From assembly GCF_030272695.1 (NCBI RefSeq), contig NZ_JARFYN010000005.1:141657-205656 (forward strand): a DNA stretch of 64,000 nt, in the 5' to 3' direction. Of this stretch, positions 53,175 to 61,367 are shown piece after piece. Position 1 is the stretch's first letter. Each line of letters starts with the position of its first letter. A program made the translations under genes and the position numbers. The notes beneath the pieces were generated by a model. The model was not told where the DNA came from. It did no database searches and saw only the letters and a program-made list of their open reading frames with translations. Origin of the DNA: Martinezella calliandrae (GTDB lineage Bacteria > Pseudomonadota > Alphaproteobacteria > Rhizobiales > Rhizobiaceae).

Positions 53175-54602
53175 TCATGCGGCGGACAAAAATTTATTTC
53201 TCACTAGCCAGCGCAAGGTGCCTCCGGCGTTCGCATTACTATTTTGTCCTCGGAACAATTTGCAAATTTCTTCGGCGGATATGCTGCCGTGAATGCTGTT
53301 TAGTAAAGGTGCCAGCTCCATTCCGCCGACAAATACAACTGGCCTGTCCATGATCGCGCTCTTTGCGGCCATGCGCATTTCTATCTCATTTCCCATAACA
53401 CATGGTGTTTCGACGAATTGAATGTCGTCCGACAGTGTCAGCGGCAAGCCAGCGGAGACATCGAACGAAGGAGGCAATTGGGCAATCTCCGATGAGCGTA
53501 GGACGGGGGGCTTGGGGGTGGATCGCGCCCGCCAAAACGGCATCGCCGCAAAGCGGGTCACTTCGCCATAAAAATCTGCGGACCATTGGCTATGTGACTG
53601 AATCGCTTCATGAAGGCGATCAAAATAATATTGCACACATGACGGAGTTCTTTCCGGTCGCGCTAACATTGTGTGCACCACGATCGCGGAGTCTAGGCCG
53701 GACCGCAAGGCGCGTTCGACGCCTGACGACGATAGGGGGTCGACGGTATAGGCCGCTTCGCCGGCCCGGAGCACACGCGACGTCTCCGGCTCCGCAGTGC
53801 GGAAAATGGACGCGTCTCGGCCAAAAACGCGCCTGACCAAAGGGAGGTCACCAAACGCGCCGAACAGCCGTGTGTCCGAGAGCCTCGTCCGGAAAAAGGT
53901 CTCCGGACGGAGTGAACTCGCGCGTATGCTGCTGGGGTCCACAAATATCATGGCGCTAAAAAGGCCGCCTGGAACAGGCGCGCCCCAACACCAGCCGTCC
54001 GATATGGCTTCCAGCAGAGCTGCGTTGTCCAGCGGGCCTCTATCAAAGTGACCGCAAATCGCTATGGTTTTGGGTGACAGGCGAACGACCCTACCGCCCA
54101 AACCTTTCCCGCGTCCGGATGCGTCAATCAGATAGCTGGCTGCGATGCACGCGACCTTCTTGCCGGCCACGGCCAAATCGACCGTGCCTCCGCCATCATC
54201 AAAGCAGACGTTGAATGCACGCGCCGGCTGAAAGACAGTAACGCCCTCATTTCGCGCCCGGTCGAGCAGAAGTTCGTCGAATACGCCGCGATCAATCAGG
54301 GTATTGCCGAACTTGTCCGTGGACCGTATCCGCTCGACGTCGCCTGTCGCCCATCGGATGAAGGCCACGTTGCGCCGGATGATATTGAGGCCTTGGACGG
54401 CTTGAGCAAGGTCCATTACGTCCAAAATAGGCCAGATACCGGGCGAGAGAGATTCCCCGACGTGAAATCTCGGAAACGGACTCTGCTCGACCACACAAAC
54501 CCTATGGCCCATCCTGGCCAGTTTAAGCGCAGCTACCGAACCGGCCGGTCCGCCGCCAACCACGCAGACGTCAAATGAGCCGATGCACGAGGCCGTCTGC
54601 AT
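53175..54602 (-). CDS. FAD-dependent LodB/QhpG-like flavoprotein (tryptophan halogenase fold)
   Basis: 475-residue flavoenzyme, last gene of the operon. The N-terminal dinucleotide motif is FDVCVVGGGPAGSVAALKLA, followed by VVEQSPFPRFHVGESLSPGI, which matches the GES-containing loop of tryptophan halogenase-like monooxygenases. Later come IDRGVFDELLLDRARNEGVT, a YLIDASGRGKGLG motif and GEAAYTVDPLSSSGVERALR, the second FAD contact. The halogenase WxWxIP motif is not seen. Relatives LodB and QhpG oxidise a protein-bound tryptophan to make cysteine tryptophylquinone. The start overlaps the radical SAM stop as TAATG. It probably acts on the LodA-like product of this operon. Confidence 0.82.
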   Translation of the reverse strand: MQTASCIGSFDVCVVGGGPAGSVAALKLARMGHRVCVVEQSPFPRFHVGESLSPGIWPILDVMDLAQAVQGLNIIRRNVAFIRWATGDVERIRSTDKFGNTLIDRGVFDELLLDRARNEGVTVFQPARAFNVCFDDGGGTVDLAVAGKKVACIAASYLIDASGRGKGLGGRVVRLSPKTIAICGHFDRGPLDNAALLEAISDGWCWGAPVPGGLFSAMIFVDPSSIRASSLRPETFFRTRLSDTRLFGAFGDLPLVRRVFGRDASIFRTAEPETSRVLRAGEAAYTVDPLSSSGVERALRSGLDSAIVVHTMLARPERTPSCVQYYFDRLHEAIQSHSQWSADFYGEVTRFAAMPFWRARSTPKPPVLRSSEIAQLPPSFDVSAGLPLTLSDDIQFVETPCVMGNEIEMRMAAKSAIMDRPVVFVGGMELAPLLNSIHGSISAEEICKLFRGQNSNANAGGTLRWLVRNKFLSAA

Positions 54603-55996
54603 TACTCATCGACTGCCAGGCCATTGAACCATTCCGGGCGCAGCCGGGATAGCCGGCCGTAGGCCTGAAACGCGTAATGAAGCCAGCCGCGGATGTAGTC
54701 GCAGGCTGGCCGCCCCCGCGCTATGACTTCATGATGGCAGCCGCCTGAGCAAAGGTAGCGCGCCCAGCACGCGCCGCAGGGTGACTGACTATGGACGTGT
54801 CGCGCGGCGAGCCATCGGTTCTGACTCTCCCGGTCAATTCCCATGTCGAGAGTCCCCATGGCGCCGTCTGTATCGCCGACAAATCGATGGCATGCAGCGA
54901 GACTGCCTTCGGCGGCCACACCCAGATAGCCGGCGCCGGCGCCGCAGGGGTAGGGGCGATGACTTCCCTTATGGATCTCTCGCAGAGCATTGGCGATGTT
55001 CGCAAACGCGTAGCGTTCTCCGCGCAGGGTGCGCCGTTCGAACTCCAGCCCACATTCTATCATACCCTCGAGCAGCCCTTCGAAGTCCGTCGCTGACATC
55101 TCGCCCGCACCCGTAGGTGAGCGCAGCACGGGCGAAAAACCGACCGAGTGGAAGCCCATGCCGAGAAACAGATCAAGGCTTTCACGCAGCCGAGCGTCGC
55201 CGGGCGTAACGGTAGCCCGCACGGAGACCTGCATATCTTGTTGCATTTCGAGTAGAGGCTGCACGCGGTCAAGGATCCGTTGGTAGCTCGCCTTGCCGTT
55301 TTTGAATGGTCGCTGTCGGTCGTGCGTTCGGGCGTCGCCGTCGAGACTGACGGTCACCGCGAACCCATGGCGCTCAAAGAACTCGGCGTCGTCCCTCGTA
55401 AGTAGCGTGCCATTGGTCGTAATAGAAAAACCAACGCGCACGCCCATATCGCCAGCTCGCCGGGCGGCATATTCAGTCGCTGCGCGCAACACCGGACGAT
55501 TGGCGAGGGGTTCGCCCCCAAGGAAGGCTAGGTTGACGCGTTCGCCGGGTTCGTGCCCCGCCAGCAGGAAATCCACCGACTGAAGTGCAGTGGCCTGCTT
55601 CATGGATTTTGCAGGGCCGTTGAACTCACCCGCATCGGCATAACAATAGACGCAACCCAGATTGCATTTTTGCGCTACGGCGAGCGAAAGCGCATACAGC
55701 GAGGGCGAAATCACCGGCGTGTCATCGATTACCGGAGGAAGCCAAAGGCCCAATTCATCGAGCAGCGCCTCAACAGCCTCGTCGCCTAGTCGCGATGCCG
55801 CCTCCAGGCGCTCTACGATATCGTATTCGACGGTATAGACGCGGCTGGCATTCGGCAAAAAGAGCTGATGCCGGTCGCCGAAGGTTTGCCAGTGAGCGTG
55901 GCGCGTGCGGGGCCGGGAACCAGCTACGAGGTCCTGAACGGAGAAAGGGGCGGGGCGCTGTTCAGCGACCGATGGGGCGATAAGACTATCACTCAT
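54602..55996 (-). CDS. Radical SAM/SPASM peptide-modifying enzyme (QhpD-like)
   Basis: 464-residue iron-sulphur enzyme. The radical SAM cluster motif is AQKCNLGCVYCYADAGEF (Cx3Cx2C, about residue 115), followed by the GGEPL motif (LAFLGGEPLANRP) and SITTNGTLLT. The C-terminal SPASM region supplies further cluster cysteines: PYPCGAGAGYLGVAAEGSLA with AACHRF, CGACWARYLCSGGCHHEV and PACDYI. The architecture matches anaerobic sulfatase maturases and QhpD, which forms intra-peptide thioether bonds in quinohemoprotein amine dehydrogenase. An N-terminal region of about 95 residues may be a peptide-recognition element. Start overlaps the preceding gene as ATGA, with GAGGAA upstream. Its likely substrate is a protein of this operon. 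Confidence 0.88.
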   Translation of the reverse strand: MSDSLIAPSVAEQRPAPFSVQDLVAGSRPRTRHAHWQTFGDRHQLFLPNASRVYTVEYDIVERLEAASRLGDEAVEALLDELGLWLPPVIDDTPVISPSLYALSLAVAQKCNLGCVYCYADAGEFNGPAKSMKQATALQSVDFLLAGHEPGERVNLAFLGGEPLANRPVLRAATEYAARRAGDMGVRVGFSITTNGTLLTRDDAEFFERHGFAVTVSLDGDARTHDRQRPFKNGKASYQRILDRVQPLLEMQQDMQVSVRATVTPGDARLRESLDLFLGMGFHSVGFSPVLRSPTGAGEMSATDFEGLLEGMIECGLEFERRTLRGERYAFANIANALREIHKGSHRPYPCGAGAGYLGVAAEGSLAACHRFVGDTDGAMGTLDMGIDRESQNRWLAARHVHSQSPCGACWARYLCSGGCHHEVIARGRPACDYIRGWLHYAFQAYGRLSRLRPEWFNGLAVDE

Positions 55997-56802
55997 GATT
56001 CCTCGGCATCGCGTCCTTTGATCTCGAAGTGCAGCATGCGCTCCCAGTCTTTGAAAAGATCATCATAGCTCACAAACCGGCCGTCATGCCGGTCATCCAG
56101 CGCATATTCGCCCGTCCGCCGCTTCGACATCCAGTTGTCGCCGTGGCTGAGACCGTCTTCTCCGAGTTCCACGTTTACGAAATCCGGTCGACTAGCCGGC
56201 CAGTAGTAGCATGCACATTCGCGGTAGTCGTGTTGCCAAGGCGAGCACAATCCCTGTGTCAGTTCGCCGGGGTTCAAAAGGTCTTTGGCGGGCGCTGCGG
56301 TTTCCCCATCCAACATGCGCCGCACCTGGAGGTTAACCTCTAGCATCGCCCCCAGGTCGTCCGGAATCGGCACAGAGACATCCGCGACATCTTCAGTGAA
56401 AAAGCATTTCACACTCTCTCCCTGGCGGCGCATTGCGAAGGTCAAGACGTTCGACCATTCCATAGCTGCGACACCGTTCGGATTGCCAGGCGTTACCAGC
56501 GGACCCGCGCCTCCGCCGGGGATCTGCGGGCCGGTTGCCGTAGTGACCACAGGACGGTCTTCGACACGAAGCAATCGATGATGCAAGAGCTCCTTATACG
56601 CGTCATCGGTCTCAATGACATAGTTATCGCATTCGAGCAGAACGATCCCGACAAACGCTCGCCGCCAAAAGGCCTTGAAGTCATACTCCAAACCCGGGAA
56701 ACAATTGGAGATCGCAGCGTTCGGCAGACTGTTCGCTGGATTTCCGGTGGCGCGGTAGTGCAGTTGCGCCATCTGATTCCGCGGATCGATCTTGGCAGAC
56801 AT
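55993..56802 (-). CDS. LodA-like quinoprotein, C-terminal part (separate polypeptide)
   Basis: 269-residue protein. The segment LNPGELTQGLCSPWQHDYRE, then CACYYWPASRPDFVNVELGE, matches the signature of LodA-type oxidases (PG-LT--PWQ-Df--C, then WWPAQRPD), the region holding the residues of the cysteine tryptophylquinone cofactor. Further on, NWMSKRRTGEY and DLFKDWERMLHFEIK match the family's closing W and hydrophobic end. The first 120 residues have no assigned role. It begins 23 bases after the gene for the N-terminal part, with AGAGGAAG before the ATG. Which Cys and Trp would crosslink cannot be fixed by eye. Confidence 0.7.
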   Translation of the reverse strand: MSAKIDPRNQMAQLHYRATGNPANSLPNAAISNCFPGLEYDFKAFWRRAFVGIVLLECDNYVIETDDAYKELLHHRLLRVEDRPVVTTATGPQIPGGGAGPLVTPGNPNGVAAMEWSNVLTFAMRRQGESVKCFFTEDVADVSVPIPDDLGAMLEVNLQVRRMLDGETAAPAKDLLNPGELTQGLCSPWQHDYRECACYYWPASRPDFVNVELGEDGLSHGDNWMSKRRTGEYALDDRHDGRFVSYDDLFKDWERMLHFEIKGRDAEES

Positions 56803-56825
56803 CGGGCAAGCTTCCTCTGTTGTGC

Positions 56826-58205
56826 TTAAGGTTTGAACAAATCGACCGTCGCGGCGCGGGCGATCTTGGCGAGTTGGCGGCGGGTAAGGGCCAGGCCGCG
56901 CCCGTCGGCGCCCCGCAGCATTGGAGGCATCTTACGCCGGCCCGCATCACTCAGGTCACCTATGTCCTCCGGCTGCCTCAGGGCGCGCGCGAACCAGGGC
57001 GCCTTGCCCCCGGACAGAGCGATAAGAACACGTTCGTGCAGGGCTCGCACGGCGAAATTGTCGACGAGGGAAGCCGCCATGATCGGGGCGTAGAGCCTGC
57101 CGAAGTCGTTGGTGTCCTGCGTGATCAGGGTGTGGGCGATGTTGGTGCGGCCATCGACGATATTGCCGTTCATCACCCGGGTGTTCATCAGCCGGATCGT
57201 CTCCAAGGCCCGGCGCACGATTTCGGCTGCATCTGCGATCGACACCTCAGCCGCATCCGGTTCGGGCCCCAAAATAAGCTGCTCGAGCTCATCAGCGACC
57301 GTCCGCACGGGTTGGGAATCGGGCGCGAAGGCGGGCATGCAGGCGCTAATCCAGGCAGTTGCCGACAAGATCGTGCCGTCGGCAAGTTTCAATTGCACCG
57401 AAACGGGGCCATCGCAGACATCGTCCAGATAACCCCAGCTTATCGCGAGCTTGTTCGGGTCGTCGATAAAACCCTGGTAAATGTCACTTGGGCTGCAAAG
57501 GGTTTTGAGGCTGGTGTCCTGCTGGAATCCCCGCCAGTTGCCTTTGTCTGGATCATACACGATGCGACTGTCGTCTCCCGCGAAGGTAGGATCATCGACT
57601 TCACGGTCCTTTGTCTCGAAGCGCTTCAGGCTGGAGCCGTAGACCTGGCCAGAGCCGGGCGTGAAACGAAGCCGTATCTGCGGAAAATCAGGTGTCGGCC
57701 GGATGTAGCGGACCGACCCGAAGGGGATGAATTTTCCGGTCAGGAAATTCGGACTGATTCCCTTGAGCAGATGGACATCATGATCGCTGAAAGAACCGGT
57801 ACCGGCCAATACCTTGTCGTCGGCGTTGCCGGTCTGACGGAACACTTTCAGATTTCCGACGTTGACTTCCCAACTTATAGCCTCGGGGCCAAGGCCTTCC
57901 GTGCGCAAAAAGTCTAGTGTCACGGGCTCAAGAGTATCAGCGGAGGTCTTGGCGAATACTTCGAGGAACGGCGCGACGGGACGGATACGCTCACCATCCC
58001 GAAAACGAATCCGTTCGGGAGTATATTGTCGAACGACATGGCCCTGGTCGGGGTCAACCTCCAGAGAGAGACTTGGGCGAATATCCCGGAAATCCATCGG
58101 CCGGTTAGGATTTACCTCAAGTTCATAGGCTTCGAGCGGTTGGGAGGACGAGCCGAAACGACCGATTGCCAACGGAGGCAGGATGATGAGTGCAGTTATA
58201 GCCAT
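56826..58205 (-). CDS. LodA-like quinoprotein, N-terminal part (separate polypeptide)
   Basis: 459-residue protein. The opening ITALIILPPLAIGRFGSSSQ corresponds to the LodA start (I-PAIGVARLGNS). Later, GYLDDVCDGPVSVQLKLADG and TAWISACMPAFAPDSQPVRT match the LodA stretches WYDD-SDGPV-A and AWVVV-PP-FAP. The end, PPMLRGADGRGLALTRRQLA, matches the stretch just before the LodA active-site part. It then stops at 56826, and the remainder of the family is encoded by the next gene. The frame between the two genes holds a true stop, a Shine-Dalgarno sequence and an ATG, so this looks like a real split. LodA enzymes oxidise amines or amino acids, releasing hydrogen peroxide. Confidence 0.7.
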   Translation of the reverse strand: MAITALIILPPLAIGRFGSSSQPLEAYELEVNPNRPMDFRDIRPSLSLEVDPDQGHVVRQYTPERIRFRDGERIRPVAPFLEVFAKTSADTLEPVTLDFLRTEGLGPEAISWEVNVGNLKVFRQTGNADDKVLAGTGSFSDHDVHLLKGISPNFLTGKFIPFGSVRYIRPTPDFPQIRLRFTPGSGQVYGSSLKRFETKDREVDDPTFAGDDSRIVYDPDKGNWRGFQQDTSLKTLCSPSDIYQGFIDDPNKLAISWGYLDDVCDGPVSVQLKLADGTILSATAWISACMPAFAPDSQPVRTVADELEQLILGPEPDAAEVSIADAAEIVRRALETIRLMNTRVMNGNIVDGRTNIAHTLITQDTNDFGRLYAPIMAASLVDNFAVRALHERVLIALSGGKAPWFARALRQPEDIGDLSDAGRRKMPPMLRGADGRGLALTRRQLAKIARAATVDLFKP

Positions 58206-58218
58206 AGCGTCTCACCAC

Positions 58219-59667
58219 CTAATATTGATGTTGAAGTGGCCGCGCGATTGAGCGGTCGTTGAGTATGGAGTGTATCGTTTCACCAATTTGCCGGTCGGCT
58301 TCGCCGAGTGACACCAGATAGCGGCGTTCGGCGTCGTCAGTTGGCGAAACGAGCAAAGCCTCAATGATCGACTGTGAGGCGGTCAGAAGATCGGCGTGCT
58401 GCCGCCAGATATCGGCGAGGCGCGACGGCAGCTCTAGGGAAAAAGGCATTTGGAACGGTGGCCCAGCCCTCAGGGGACCACTATCCGATGAAAGCGGCGT
58501 TCGAACGAGAATTCCGGCAATTGCCCCGAGGTTATACATCTCGCCGAACGTGGAATGGATCAACAGACCCCGAGGGGTGTTTTGCCGATCCACCAGGATA
58601 TTGCTGGGATATTTGAAGGTGTGGGCGAGACATAAAAGCAGCATTTCGTAGCGGAGGTTGAACAACTCCGCCCAGATGCGTGCGTGTGGATGGGTAATAA
58701 CCGAGCATGCTGAAGCATCGGAGACAACGTCCGGTACTGAGGTGGCGACCGGATTCACCGCCAGCGGGCGCGTCAATGCCGGGCTTTTTTTGTCCTTAGG
58801 GAAATGTCGATAAATTTTAAGAAAACGGGCGAAATGCGAAGAGGCATCGTCGCTCGCGGTCGGATTCGCTTCGCCTTGCGAAGAGATCGCTTTTATGGCG
58901 TTAAGCGCGTCGGTTCGTGATGTAATCTGCAAGAGCAGAATGTCCGGTGTTTCTGGAGCGATGCCGTTGGTCGCGTTGCCGCTAACGCCGCCTTTGTAGC
59001 CACGGCCCCATTCGTCCCAATTCACCTGGAACGGGAACGTCGCGCCGTCGAAATTGGCGTCACTGATCAGGTCCGGCTGTTCGAACAGGGCCTGGAGCTG
59101 GTCATAAAGCGCACCGACGCGATGCAACCGTTCAACGCCGATCTTGTCTTCAACGAGCGCGCGGATCGCATCGGCTTCGTCGCCCGTCCACTCTTCGGGC
59201 GAGGGGGCCTCAATATAAATGTATTTCGCCAGCGACAACGGCGTAAGTGGTTCGAGCTGAAACGGAAATGGGTAAAAATCGGAATCCCAGGGATAGTCCT
59301 CACGATTCAAATTGAGAGGCGCGCCCAAGCAATGCAGGAGATTCTGGACGGTCATGAGGTGCCCCATCTCCTCCTTGGCAATCCCCAGGATTACCTCACG
59401 CCACTGGGCGACGCGTTCGCGGTCGGCTTCGGGCACATCCGCACCGCCAAGACTGTATGCGGCATAAAGGTATTGAACCAGCAGGGAATGTTCGATCTCC
59501 GCCGCGACATGCAGCAAAAGGATCGCGTACTGACGGGGCGCAAATCCGATTGGAATTTCGACCTTGGCCGAGGTCGATGCGCCTTTGACCGCCCGGATGT
59601 GCATCAGCGACGATGGTGAGGTGACACCGAGCAACGGGCCAAGATGCCTGCGAATTCGAGAGCGCAT
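58219..59667 (-). CDS. Ferritin-like domain protein (VioB/RebD-type iminophenyl-pyruvate dimer synthase domain)
   Basis: 482-residue protein. The N-terminal 200 residues are a ferritin-like four-helix domain: YAILLLHVAAEIEHSLLVQY (E--H pair) and GIAKEEMGHLMTVQNLLHCL (second E--H pair), then GAPLNLNREDYPWDSDFYPF and LTPLSLAKYIYIEAPSPEEW, all as in the family found in VioB and RebD and in stand-alone proteins. It could bind a di-iron or haem site and perform oxidative chemistry. The C-terminal 250 residues are helical (LFNLRYEMLLLCLAHTFKYP). Gaps of 22 and 13 bases separate it from the protease and the LodA-like gene, so it belongs to the operon. Its exact role is unknown. Confidence 0.78.
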   Translation of the reverse strand: MRSRIRRHLGPLLGVTSPSSLMHIRAVKGASTSAKVEIPIGFAPRQYAILLLHVAAEIEHSLLVQYLYAAYSLGGADVPEADRERVAQWREVILGIAKEEMGHLMTVQNLLHCLGAPLNLNREDYPWDSDFYPFPFQLEPLTPLSLAKYIYIEAPSPEEWTGDEADAIRALVEDKIGVERLHRVGALYDQLQALFEQPDLISDANFDGATFPFQVNWDEWGRGYKGGVSGNATNGIAPETPDILLLQITSRTDALNAIKAISSQGEANPTASDDASSHFARFLKIYRHFPKDKKSPALTRPLAVNPVATSVPDVVSDASACSVITHPHARIWAELFNLRYEMLLLCLAHTFKYPSNILVDRQNTPRGLLIHSTFGEMYNLGAIAGILVRTPLSSDSGPLRAGPPFQMPFSLELPSRLADIWRQHADLLTASQSIIEALLVSPTDDAERRYLVSLGEADRQIGETIHSILNDRSIARPLQHQY

Positions 59668-59689
59668 GGTCTAAGTCCATACAAGCGGG

Positions 59690-61333
59690 TTAAATGATCT
59701 GTGTGAGCGCCGTCAGCAATTTGGATCCGATCGGCGAGCCCCAACCCGTCACCGCGTCGTAGCCGGCACCGGCGCGGTAGCCGCCGATAGTCGCAGAAAT
59801 GTTATCGCCGTCAGTTATATCCCTGGACGCCCATGCGCCTAGCGCCTTACCGCCAACCACCGGCTTGTAGAGAAGGGGCGTGAGGTACCCGACGCGAGCG
59901 TTCGGGCCCTTTGTCTTGCGGATCGCGGCGTTGATACGGCCGATTAGGGCCGCCCAGAGCGGCGCTGAAGCACTGGTCCCGCCGTTGAGTCCCGGCGCGC
60001 CATGCAGCACGACGACATAGCCGGTTGTTCGTCCGTCCGTTTGTGCGTGTGCGGCGACGTCGGGAACAACGCGGCCGGCGATCGCAGCGGGATTGACCGA
60101 AGCAATATTTATGTCCGCCTGGAACGCGGGCCGCGGGAAATGAGCGCTGACGCCACCGCCGGTAGCCCCGCCGGTGCCACCAATTGCCGGCCGGCGGCCA
60201 TCGCCGTCCTTCCATACCCGTTCCGTCGTGCCGCTGATATCCTCACGCAGGTCCGTCCCGCCAACTGCCAGCACGAAGGGGCTCGAAGATGGAAAATCGA
60301 CATGGGCGTGCCCATCGCCGGCGCCGTCGTCGGAGCCGTCATCGCCGGCGGCAACACATATCGTAATGCCCATGAGGGCCGCCTCGTGAAAGGCGTCGTT
60401 CACCCTATCCAGGGTCCCGTCCGACCAAGTCGCCGATTCCTCGAAATCCCCCCAGCTTATCGACAGAACGGCGGGCTTGTGCCGGTTGTCGTGAATGGCC
60501 TTATCTACTGTGTCGATCAGTGATCGCTCGGACAAATCGGGTCCGAAATACACAGGTATGGTCGCCTCGGGACAGACCCCCGCGACGATCTCGATATCGA
60601 GCATCACTTCTCCGACCGCATCATCATCGGAATTGGTCGGGGCATGGTTGACGCTCACCGGGACGACCTGTGGAATGCCTACTCCGACTCGTTTGCAAAA
60701 CACCTCCAGATCGTCAGGCAAAAAACCGCCGCCGAACTCGAGGATGCCGATACTTTCGCCCGCGCCTGTGCCCTGCGGGAAATCATATAATTCTGCAAGT
60801 TCTGACGGGAAAAAACCCCTGTGACTGCTGGTAGATGCCGCCAGGGACGCTATTTCCTTGAATCGGCGCCGGCGCCGACGGATCACCCGGCGGTTGTCGA
60901 GTCCATAAATCCCAACAATGACATTCGCCAATTCACTCGGAACGTTCAGCGAGCCCTTCCGTCCGCGATATTGACCCTGTGCATGATCATACCGCAAAAG
61001 CTTTGTCCGAAACGTGCTTTCGAGCGCGGAAATTGGTCCGCTAAAGACAATATTGCGCGTTGCAAGGTCGGCGCCTTTGAGCGTTAGTCCGTGGGCGGTC
61101 AATACTTTGGCCACCAGATCGACGTCCGATTGCTCAGCGCCATAGGCTGAGGCCGCCTCGCCCCGCGAAAGGGGTACCTTCGGCCAGTCGGCCAGGTCCG
61201 GCAACTCCGCCTTGCGCCTGACTTTGACGGTGATTTCCAGAATTTCTTCGGGTCGCGTCGGGCCAAGAACCTTGGACCCAGGCAACAAAGATCGCCAGCT
61301 TCCCTTGAGCAATTGGTACGGTTTTCTGGCCAT
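59690..61333 (-). CDS. S53 family serine protease (sedolisin/kumamolisin)
   Basis: 547-residue protease. The first 170 residues are the pro-domain (DVDLVAKVLTAHGLTLKGAD, PISALESTFRTKLLRYDHAQ). The catalytic domain starts near the LYDFPQGTGAGESIGILEFG segment. The Glu and Asp of the sedolisin triad are in GEVMLDIEIVAG, the oxyanion Asp in VAAGDDGSDDG, the serine in LNGGTSASAPLWAALI, and the calcium site in RDITDGDN near the C-terminus. No signal peptide is visible, unlike most secreted S53 enzymes. I start at ATG 61333, which follows a ten-G run that can serve as ribosome binding site; the frame is open further upstream to 61399. It may process a partner in the operon, as QhpE does in the Qhp pathway. 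Confidence 0.88.
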   Translation of the reverse strand: MARKPYQLLKGSWRSLLPGSKVLGPTRPEEILEITVKVRRKAELPDLADWPKVPLSRGEAASAYGAEQSDVDLVAKVLTAHGLTLKGADLATRNIVFSGPISALESTFRTKLLRYDHAQGQYRGRKGSLNVPSELANVIVGIYGLDNRRVIRRRRRRFKEIASLAASTSSHRGFFPSELAELYDFPQGTGAGESIGILEFGGGFLPDDLEVFCKRVGVGIPQVVPVSVNHAPTNSDDDAVGEVMLDIEIVAGVCPEATIPVYFGPDLSERSLIDTVDKAIHDNRHKPAVLSISWGDFEESATWSDGTLDRVNDAFHEAALMGITICVAAGDDGSDDGAGDGHAHVDFPSSSPFVLAVGGTDLREDISGTTERVWKDGDGRRPAIGGTGGATGGGVSAHFPRPAFQADINIASVNPAAIAGRVVPDVAAHAQTDGRTTGYVVVLHGAPGLNGGTSASAPLWAALIGRINAAIRKTKGPNARVGYLTPLLYKPVVGGKALGAWASRDITDGDNISATIGGYRAGAGYDAVTGWGSPIGSKLLTALTQII

Positions 61334-61340
61334 ATCGTGA

Positions 61341-61350
61341 CCCCCCCCCC
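61341..61350. repeat. Homopolymer run of ten C (ten G on the coding strand)
   Basis: An uninterrupted ten-base run lies seven bases before the S53 protease start and overlaps its ribosome binding site. Such runs are prone to slippage and could vary expression or, with the upstream in-frame start, the reading frame. Confidence 0.9.
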
Positions 61351-61367
61351 TGAGATTTTGGAACGGA

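Noticed and set aside
53175..54602. Flavoprotein considered a true tryptophan halogenase
   Set aside because: The halogenase WxWxIP motif was not found, and the operon context favours a protein-tryptophan oxidising enzyme like LodB or QhpG.
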